Assembly (NCBI GenBank): GCA_011041825.1 | Contig: DRAO01000222.1 | Location: 1-6,039 of the forward strand | DNA from: Chloroflexota bacterium | GTDB lineage: Bacteria; Chloroflexota; Anaerolineae; SpSt-600 | DNA: 6,039 bases | Direction of reading: 5' to 3' | Shown here: positions 1-4,503 of the stretch, piece by piece | Layout of the letters: each line of letters opens with the position of its first letter | How positions within the stretch are numbered: position 1 is the first letter of the stretch | Notes under the pieces: generated by a model | Databases searched by the model: none | What the model was told of the DNA's origin: nothing | Seen by the model: only the letters and a program-made list of their open reading frames with translations | Program-made: the position numbers and the translations under genes

Positions 1-38
1 GAGGTTGATGGGCTTTGGGGTTACCTCATTCCTGCAGT

Positions 39-42
39 GGAG
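39..42 (+). promoter_or_regulatory. Ribosome binding site favouring the pstB ATG at 50
   Basis: GGAG lies seven bases before the ATG at 50. The competing ATG at 8 has GAGG at 1-4 only three bases away, which is too close for good initiation. However, TGA at 6-8 overlaps that ATG as TGATG, a layout typical of translational coupling, so the upstream start cannot be excluded. Confidence 0.5.
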
Positions 43-49
43 CGAGCCT

Positions 50-847
50 ATGGCTATAACTGTGGCAGAAAGCCAGGCGAGGCATCCTGTCAAGGTCGAG
101 ATAAGGGGTCTCTCGGCTTATTATCACACCCAACAGGTGCTGGAGGACATAAACCTGGCCATCCTGGAACGGCGCATAACAGCTATTATTGGGCCTTCGG
201 GATGCGGCAAGAGCACGCTCCTGAGGTGCATCAACCGTATGAATGACATCATCCCCGGAGCCCGCATTGAGGGCCAGGTGCTGTTGGACGGGAAGGACAT
301 CTATGCCCCCGGGGTAGACCCGGTGACCATACGCAGGCGGGTGGGGATGGTGTTTCAGCGGCCCAACCCGTTCCCCAAATCCATTTACGAGAACGTGGCC
401 TGGGGCGCCCGCATCAATGGCTATAAGGGAGATATGGATGAATTGGTGGAGACCTGCCTGCGGAAAGCCGCCCTGTGGGATGAGGTCAAGGATAAGCTCC
501 GCAAAAGCGCCCTGGCTCTCTCCGGCGGGCAACAACAGCGGCTCTGCATCGCCAGAGCCCTGGCCGTGGAACCCGAGGTCATCCTTATGGACGAGCCCTG
601 CTCAGCCTTGGACCCTATCGCTACCCTGCGGATAGAGGAGTTGATGCGGGAGCTTTCCCGTGATTACACCATTGTCATCGTCACCCACAATATGCAGCAG
701 GCGGCCAGGGCCTCGGATTACACGGCCTTTATGATGGCCGCCGAAGACCGCATCGGCAGGCTTATCGAATTCGGCCCTACGGCTCAGATTTTCACCAGGC
801 CCAAGGATAAGCGAACCGAGGATTACATCACCGGGAGATTCGGATAA
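50..847 (+). CDS. pstB: Phosphate ABC transporter ATP-binding protein PstB
   Basis: PstB is the cytoplasmic ATPase that powers phosphate uptake by the PstSCAB importer; it works as a dimer on the PstA/PstC permease. From the ATG at 50 the product has 265 residues, close to the family's usual 250-270. Visible motifs: Walker [10 protein letters not shown] (48-56), Q-loop glutamine in [12 protein letters not shown] (about 103), ABC signature LSGGQQQR (157-164), Walker B VILMDEP (177-183), D-loop SALD (185-188) and switch histidine in VTHN (213). The [13 protein letters not shown] stretch and the RMND after Walker A distinguish PstB from other ABC ATPases. The frame stays open to a TTG at 5 and an ATG at 8, but the ATG at 50 has a GGAG seven bases upstream and gives the expected N-terminus. 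Its position suggests pstA lies just outside the left edge; phoU, a common next gene, is not here. Identity is very secure, the start less so. Confidence 0.96.
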   Translation: MAITVAESQARHPVKVEIRGLSAYYHTQQVLEDINLAILERRITAIIGPSGCGKSTLLRCINRMNDIIPGARIEGQVLLDGKDIYAPGVDPVTIRRRVGMVFQRPNPFPKSIYENVAWGARINGYKGDMDELVETCLRKAALWDEVKDKLRKSALALSGGQQQRLCIARALAVEPEVILMDEPCSALDPIATLRIEELMRELSRDYTIVIVTHNMQQAARASDYTAFMMAAEDRIGRLIEFGPTAQIFTRPKDKRTEDYITGRFG

Positions 848-859
848 ATTGCGGAGCAT

Positions 860-872
860 GGGGGTGTCCCCC
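860..872 (+). terminator. Small G5/C5 hairpin just after pstB
   Basis: Five G, a TGT loop and five C form a compact hairpin 12 bases after the pstB stop. No T-run follows (the next bases are GAAATTTC), so it is not a canonical intrinsic terminator. It may instead protect the 3' end of the pst mRNA. Base pairing is certain; function is a guess. Confidence 0.3.
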
Positions 873-895
873 GAAATTTCTCCCTTAATTAACCT

Positions 896-910
896 GGGGA
901 AGAGTTCCCC
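896..910 (+). terminator. Second hairpin downstream of pstB
   Basis: GGGGAA and TTCCCC pair across a GAG loop (6 bp, 3-nt loop). The bases after it are CCTTGT, so the T-tract is poor. With the hairpin at 860-872 it gives two stacked G/C stems within 65 bases of the pstB stop, which suggests transcript-end processing or inefficient termination of the pst operon. Confidence 0.35.
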
Positions 911-920
911 CTTGTATGGA

Positions 921-942
921 TCGCTCTTGTGTAAATAGCTGC
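921..942 (-). repeat. 22-nt repeat, copy 1, downstream of pstB
   Basis: Read on the minus strand this begins GCAGCTATTTACAC and matches the sequence at 4477-4498 at 20 of 22 positions, both differences being A/G. Both copies lie downstream of a gene and have the same orientation relative to that gene. It overlaps the left arm of the inverted repeat at 924-1085; the right arm is a more diverged third relative. Confidence 0.5.
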
Positions 943-1085
943 ACGAAAGGGAAAAGGTGTTTTGGCATCAAAGGAATGCCTCCGAAGCAGGGACACTCAT
1001 TTAAGGAAAGTTATTTCTTCGACGGCAGCGAAGCTGCCGTCGAAGAAATAACCTCCTCCTTTTTGTGCAATCTTGTAAACAAGAG
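924..1085 (+). repeat. Imperfect inverted repeat enclosing a structured non-coding region
   Basis: The arms at 924-957 and 1052-1085 are imperfect reverse complements. Outer helix: 924-930 with 1079-1085, seven pairs without mismatch (CTCTTGT / ACAAGAG). A symmetric nine-base internal loop follows on each side. Inner helix: 940-952 with 1057-1069, thirteen pairs including G-U wobbles. Inside lie a weak stem at 956-960/993-997 (GGTGT/ACACT, one G-U) capping a hairpin at 964-968/976-980 (GGCAT/ATGCC), and the strong stem-loop at 1010-1052. As RNA this folds into a three-way junction of about 160 nt. It sits between pstB and glpD and holds no plausible gene. It could be a structured leader or small RNA, or a MITE-like element whose arms are terminal repeats. 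I recognise no known riboswitch class. The complementarity is read directly; any function is inferred. Confidence 0.5.
1010..1052 (+). terminator. 20-bp perfect stem-loop, possible intrinsic terminator
   Basis: Bases 1010-1029 are the exact reverse complement of 1033-1052, separated only by GAA. The tip reads GCGAAGC, a sequence known to form an unusually stable mini-hairpin in DNA. Downstream is CCTCCTCC-type sequence and then five T at 1060-1064. The T-run starts seven bases beyond the stem, so this is not a textbook terminator, though it could end transcription from pstB or attenuate transcription into glpD. A perfect stem of this length could also be a palindromic repeat unit. The structure is certain, the role moderate at best. 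Confidence 0.45.
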
Positions 1086-1128
1086 TGGATTATAGAAGTG
1101 CTGGGCAGCAGAACCCGTGCTTCGAGAT

Positions 1129-1133
1129 AGGAG
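1129..1133 (+). promoter_or_regulatory. Ribosome binding site of glpD
   Basis: AGGAG lies nine bases before the ATG at 1143. It supports this start over the in-frame ATG at 1188, which has only a weak purine stretch before it. No convincing sigma-70 promoter could be read between 1053 and 1128: a TATAGA at 1091-1096 lacks a -35 hexamer at proper spacing. Confidence 0.6.
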
Positions 1134-1142
1134 CAGGAAGCG

Positions 1143-2777
1143 ATGGGAGGTTTATCCTTTCGTACCCGGCAGGAAAACTTGGAACGGATGGCTCACGAGG
1201 AATTTGACATCCTCGTCATCGGGGGAGGTATCACCGGAGCAGGCATAGCCTGGGATGCAGCACTGCGAGGGTTTAAGACTGCCCTGGTGGAAAAAGGCGA
1301 CTTCGCCAGCGGCACCAGCTCCCGTTCATCCCGCCTCATCCACGGCGGATTGCGATACCTCAAGTACTTCCAGTTCGACCTGGTCTATGAAGCCTGCCGG
1401 GAGCGGGCTCTCCTCTGGCGTCGCCTGGCCCCACATCTGGTGCATCCCCTGCCCTTCATCTACCCCATCTACAGGGGTGAGGGGGTGGGGAAGGCCGAGA
1501 TGCGAATCGGGATGTGGCTTTACGAAGCCCTGGCCCTCTCCCACAACGTAGGGCGCCACCGCTTTCTAGGCCCTCAAGAAGTGCTGGAACTGGAACCCCA
1601 CCTGAAGCGCAAAGGCTTGCAGGGCGGAACCCTGTTCTACGACTGCCAGGCTGATGATGCCCGCCTCACCCTCGTCACCGTAAGAGCCGCCCATCGGGCG
1701 GGAGCGGTGGTAGCCAACTACGCAGAAGCCGCAGGGCTGCTCAAGGCCAAGGGGAGGGTGCGGGGAGCAGCGGTGAAGGATGTGCTGACCGGGAAGGAAG
1801 TGGAAGTAAAGGCCAAGGTGGTGGTCAATGCTGCTGGCCCCTGGGGAGGCAAAGTTGCAGCTCTGGATTCACCTGAATCGGCCACTGGCTTACGCCTCAC
1901 CAAAGGCATCCACCTGGTGATACGGCGGGAGAGAATCGGCCACCGCTATGCCATAACCATAAGCTCGCCTCGTGATGGCCGCTTCGTGTTCATCCTGCCC
2001 TGGGGGGATTTCACCATCGTAGGCACCACAGATACCGATTACCAGGGTGACCTGGACAGGGTTTGCGCTGAGCCTGAGGACGTGGAGTACCTGCTGGAAG
2101 CGGTGAATTATGCGCTCCCCGAGATTTCCCTGAAAGAGGAAGACATCATCAGCACCTATGCGGCTCTAAGGCCCCTGGCGTTTGGAGGAGCCCAATCCCC
2201 CTACGATGTCTCCCGCAAGCACCGCATCTTCAAAAGCCCTTCGGGGATGCTCTGGATCGCAGGGGGCAAGCTCACCACTTTCCGCAAGATGGCCTATGAC
2301 CTGGTGAATGCAACGCAGAAGGTGCTGGCCCGTGAATATGGGGTCTATCCCTCCCGAGGATGCACCACCCATCTCACTCCCCTCCCCGGCGGGGCAAATC
2401 CACCAGATGAAAGCACCATCAGAGCCTTGGAAGAGAGGGTGGGGGAGAAAGCCGCCAGATACCTGGCCTCCTCTTATGGCGATGAGCTCCCCCGTGTCTT
2501 GGAGCTGGTGGAGGGCAACCCTTCCCTGGGAGAACCCCTGGTGGAGGGCTTGCCTTATATAAAGGCTCAGGTCATCCTGGCCGTGGAGGAAGAGATGGCT
2601 CTGACGCTCCAGGATTTGCTTATCCGACGCACACGCATCATCTACGAGGCCCCGGATGGTGGGCTTCAGGCAGCCGGGGAGATTGCCCGGATGATGGGTG
2701 AGCTCCTGGGTTGGGATGAAGCGAGGTGCAGGCAAGAGGTGGAATCCTACAAGATAGCCTGCCAGCTAACCAGATAG
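1143..2777 (+). CDS. glpD: FAD-dependent glycerol-3-phosphate dehydrogenase (GlpD/GlpA type)
   Basis: This flavoenzyme oxidises sn-glycerol-3-phosphate to dihydroxyacetone phosphate at the inner face of the membrane and normally passes electrons to quinone. The 544-residue product has the FAD-binding Rossmann motif GGGITGAG at 27-34, the family signature GTSSRSSRLIHGGLRYL at 57-73, YDCQADDARLTL at about 166-177, NAAGPW at 229-234, PRDGRFVFILPWGDF at 276-290 followed by GTTDTD, ALRPL at 341-345, and GGKLTTFRKMA at 374-384. The C-terminal part, about 400-535, matches the alpha-helical DAO_C domain, including LTLQDLLIRRTRI. It is somewhat longer than E. coli GlpD (501 residues), partly because of about 16 extra N-terminal residues; an alternative ATG at 1188 gives MAHEEFDILVIGGG. 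No GlpB/GlpC partner, glycerol kinase or glycerol facilitator is adjacent, so the aerobic GlpD and anaerobic GlpA forms cannot be told apart by context. pyrD follows after about 27 bases. Confidence 0.93.
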   Translation: MGGLSFRTRQENLERMAHEEFDILVIGGGITGAGIAWDAALRGFKTALVEKGDFASGTSSRSSRLIHGGLRYLKYFQFDLVYEACRERALLWRRLAPHLVHPLPFIYPIYRGEGVGKAEMRIGMWLYEALALSHNVGRHRFLGPQEVLELEPHLKRKGLQGGTLFYDCQADDARLTLVTVRAAHRAGAVVANYAEAAGLLKAKGRVRGAAVKDVLTGKEVEVKAKVVVNAAGPWGGKVAALDSPESATGLRLTKGIHLVIRRERIGHRYAITISSPRDGRFVFILPWGDFTIVGTTDTDYQGDLDRVCAEPEDVEYLLEAVNYALPEISLKEEDIISTYAALRPLAFGGAQSPYDVSRKHRIFKSPSGMLWIAGGKLTTFRKMAYDLVNATQKVLAREYGVYPSRGCTTHLTPLPGGANPPDESTIRALEERVGEKAARYLASSYGDELPRVLELVEGNPSLGEPLVEGLPYIKAQVILAVEEEMALTLQDLLIRRTRIIYEAPDGGLQAAGEIARMMGELLGWDEARCRQEVESYKIACQLTR

Positions 2778-2792
2778 CTTCGGGTAAAGTTG

Positions 2793-2797
2793 AAGGG
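2793..2797 (+). promoter_or_regulatory. Ribosome binding site choosing the pyrD GTG start
   Basis: AAGGG lies seven bases before the GTG at 2805. The earlier in-frame TTG at 2790 overlaps this site and has only a weak CGGG before it, so GTG 2805 is preferred. Confidence 0.5.
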
Positions 2798-2804
2798 CGA
2801 ACAG

Positions 2805-3737
2805 GTGAAGAGGGAGCCTGACCTCTCGGTTGAACTGTGCGGGATACGGTTGCGGAATCCGCTGATATTGGCCTCAGGCATCCTGGGGACGGGGCCGGAT
2901 TTGCTGGTAAGGGTGGCAAGGGCTGGAGCCGGTGCGGTGACCACCAAGTCCTGTAGCTTGAAGCCCCGCAAGGGCCACCCCAACCCTACGGTGTTGGACT
3001 GGGGACACGGCCTCATCAATGCGGTAGGCCTCGCCAACCCCGGGCTTGAGGAGATGAGCCGCATAATCGCCCAGGCGAAAGAGCTCCTCAAGCCCCTGGG
3101 GGTGCCCCTCATCGCCAGCATATTTGGTGGGAAAACGGAAGAGTTCGCCGCCCTGGCCCGCAAGCTCAATTCCCTCCCCGATTTCATTGAAGTCAACATC
3201 TCCTGCCCCAATGTGGAGGCGGAGATGGGGCGCCCCTTCGCCACCGATGCGAGGATGGCCGCCCGGGTCACGGCTGCCGTCAGGGAAGCCTCCCAGGTCC
3301 CGGTAATTGTGAAGCTCTCCCCCAATGTGACTGACATAGCTTACATAGCCCGGGCTGTGGAAGAAGCTGGCGCTGATGCCATCTCCGCAATCAACACCGT
3401 AAGCGGTATGGTGATAGACATCCATTCGGGCCGCCCCGTCCTCGCCAACCGCATCGGCGGCATATCAGGCCCAGCCATAAAACCCATAGCCCTCCGCTGC
3501 ATCTACGAAATCACACGGGTCGTGAAGGTTCCAGTGATTGGGATTGGCGGCGTAACATCAGGGAAGGATGCGCTGGAGATGATAATGGCCGGAGCCACAG
3601 CGGTTGGCATCGGCTCGGCAGTGTATTACCGGGGGGTGGAAGCCTTCGGGCAAATCGCAGGGGAGATGCGAGACCTTATGGCCGAATTAGGGTATGAAAC
3701 ACTGGCGGAGGTAAGAGGGCTTGCCCACCGTGCATAA
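2805..3737 (+). CDS. pyrD: Dihydroorotate dehydrogenase class 1B, catalytic FMN subunit
   Basis: This cytosolic enzyme oxidises dihydroorotate to orotate, the fourth step of UMP synthesis. The 310-residue product is a single TIM barrel of the usual class 1B length. Motifs in this numbering: LRNPLILASG near the N-terminus, TTKS with the conserved lysine at about 48, NPTVLDWGHGLINAVGLANPG (about 60-80), the active-site loop NISCPN at 131-136 with cysteine 134 as expected catalytic base (class 2 enzymes have serine there), VKLSPNVTDI from about 169, GGISGPAIKP at 218-227, and phosphate-binding GIGGV and GIGSAVYY near the end. The cysteine, the lack of an N-terminal membrane extension, and pyrK directly downstream all point to the NAD+-linked 1B form. 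It starts with GTG (TTG at 2790 is possible) and its end overlaps the pyrK start, implying translational coupling. No other pyrimidine gene is in view. Confidence 0.95.
   Translation: MKREPDLSVELCGIRLRNPLILASGILGTGPDLLVRVARAGAGAVTTKSCSLKPRKGHPNPTVLDWGHGLINAVGLANPGLEEMSRIIAQAKELLKPLGVPLIASIFGGKTEEFAALARKLNSLPDFIEVNISCPNVEAEMGRPFATDARMAARVTAAVREASQVPVIVKLSPNVTDIAYIARAVEEAGADAISAINTVSGMVIDIHSGRPVLANRIGGISGPAIKPIALRCIYEITRVVKVPVIGIGGVTSGKDALEMIMAGATAVGIGSAVYYRGVEAFGQIAGEMRDLMAELGYETLAEVRGLAHRA
3707..3711 (+). promoter_or_regulatory. Ribosome binding site of pyrK inside pyrD
   Basis: GGAGG lies nine bases before the TTG at 3721, within the last codons of pyrD. A second purine run, GAGGG at 3715-3719, would serve the GTG at 3730 equally well, so the exact start is open by three codons. 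Confidence 0.5.
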
Positions 3738-4440
3738 TCTCCCGCAACCCTTTAAGATAGCAGAAGTTATAGAAGAAAGCTATCGGGTTAAAACCTTTGT
3801 CCTGGAAGGGAGCTTTGAGGCCGAGCCTGGGCAATTCGTGATGCTATGGCTCCCGGGGGTAGATGAGAAGCCCTTCAGCCTGGTGAACAGCAACCCCGTG
3901 ACCCTTACAGTGGCCCGGGTGGGACCTTTTACCAGCGAACTTCACCGCAGGAAGCCGGGGGATACCCTCTGGCTCCGAGGGCCTTTCGGGAACGGGTTCA
4001 CCCTCGAAGGGGAGCACCTCCTGCTGATAGGTGGAGGTTATGGGGTTGCACCTCTGCTGTTCCTGGCCCGGAAGGCCCGAGAGGGGGGCCGGAGGGTCAG
4101 TGTGGTCATCGGGGCATCTACGGCAAGGGATGTCATCCTGGCGGAAGATTTCCTTGCCCTTGGATGCCACGTAATCATCGCCACGGAAGATGGTTCAAGA
4201 GGCTTTCGGGGCAAAGCCCCTGAGGTGGCCGAGGAGCTCCTAAGGGACATCAATCCCGATGCCTTATACGCTTGTGGGCCAGGAGGGATGCTGGAAGCTG
4301 TGAGGATGATGGCAGGGAGACGGGGCCTGCCCGTCCAGCTCAGTTACGAAAGCTACATACGGTGTGCCATCGGGGTTTGCGGCTCCTGCCAGCGAAGCGG
4401 ATGGCTGGTATGCCGGGACGGTCCTGTAAGGCGGGCTTAA
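3721..4440 (+). CDS. pyrK: Dihydroorotate dehydrogenase electron transfer subunit PyrK
   Basis: PyrK carries FAD and a 2Fe-2S cluster and moves electrons from the PyrD flavin to NAD+. The 239-residue product has a ferredoxin-reductase-like FAD domain (about 8-97) with the flavin motif EKPFSLVN at 49-56 and GPFGNGF at 87-93. The NAD-binding domain follows, with LLIGGGYGVAPL at 101-112 and YACGPGGML at 183-191. A C-terminal cluster has cysteines 215, 220, 223 and 231 (C-X4-C-X2-C-X7-C), ending in CRDGPV. The flavin motif has lysine where arginine is usual. The protein stops six residues after CRDG as PVRRA, whereas relatives commonly read GPVF and continue a little, so the C-terminus looks slightly short. 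The start is non-ATG (TTG 3721 or GTG 3730) and overlaps the pyrD stop, as expected for two subunits of one complex. All four cluster cysteines are present, so it should be functional. Confidence 0.93.
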   Translation: MPTVHNLPQPFKIAEVIEESYRVKTFVLEGSFEAEPGQFVMLWLPGVDEKPFSLVNSNPVTLTVARVGPFTSELHRRKPGDTLWLRGPFGNGFTLEGEHLLLIGGGYGVAPLLFLARKAREGGRRVSVVIGASTARDVILAEDFLALGCHVIIATEDGSRGFRGKAPEVAEELLRDINPDALYACGPGGMLEAVRMMAGRRGLPVQLSYESYIRCAIGVCGSCQRSGWLVCRDGPVRRA

Positions 4441-4448
4441 TCCCCATC

Positions 4449-4468
4449 GGGGGCACTCTTTCGCCCCC
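4449..4468. terminator. G/C hairpin between convergent genes
   Basis: GGGGGC and GCCCCC pair across an eight-base loop, nine bases after the pyrK stop. The site lies between two genes that run towards each other and could block transcripts from both sides. No proper T-run follows in either direction, so classification as an intrinsic terminator rests on position and stem strength only. Confidence 0.4.
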
Positions 4469-4476
4469 CTTGCCGG

Positions 4477-4498
4477 GCAGCTATTTACACGAGGGCGA
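4477..4498 (+). repeat. 22-nt repeat, copy 2, in the convergent spacer
   Basis: It begins GCAGCTATTTACAC and matches the minus strand of 921-942 at 20 of 22 positions. It ends five bases from the stop codon of the minus-strand membrane protein gene, so it forms the start of that gene's 3' untranslated region. The pstB copy is likewise downstream of its gene, in the same relative orientation. Confidence 0.5.
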
Positions 4499-4503
4499 AG
4501 AGT

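Noticed and set aside
912..937. Promoter with TTGTAT and TAAATA downstream of pstB
   Set aside because: The spacer would be only 14 bases, and the TAAATA belongs to the repeat shared with 4477-4498.
941..1000. Cyclic-di-GMP or cobalamin riboswitch (purine-rich GAAAGGG, GCCTCCG and GGGAC pieces)
   Set aside because: The fragments resemble parts of these consensus sequences but not in the required order or structure, and the conserved cores are absent.
1051..1062. Strong AGGAGGAGGT ribosome-binding-like sequence on the minus strand
   Set aside because: No ATG, GTG or TTG with an open frame follows at a usable distance; the next bases are the palindromic stem. It is better explained as part of the inverted-repeat arm pairing with 941-957.
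1063..1096. Sigma-70 promoter for glpD (TTGTGC or TTGTAA with TATAGA)
   Set aside because: Spacers of 22 and 12 bases are outside the workable range, and the -10 matches only four of six positions.
2166..2735. 189-residue minus-strand open frame
   Set aside because: It lies wholly within glpD, has no recognisable domain, and its composition is that of a reverse-strand shadow of a GC-rich gene.
2747..3337. 196-residue minus-strand open frame over pyrD
   Set aside because: The plus-strand frame encodes a clear PyrD with catalytic motifs; the opposite frame is serine/arginine-rich shadow sequence with no family features.
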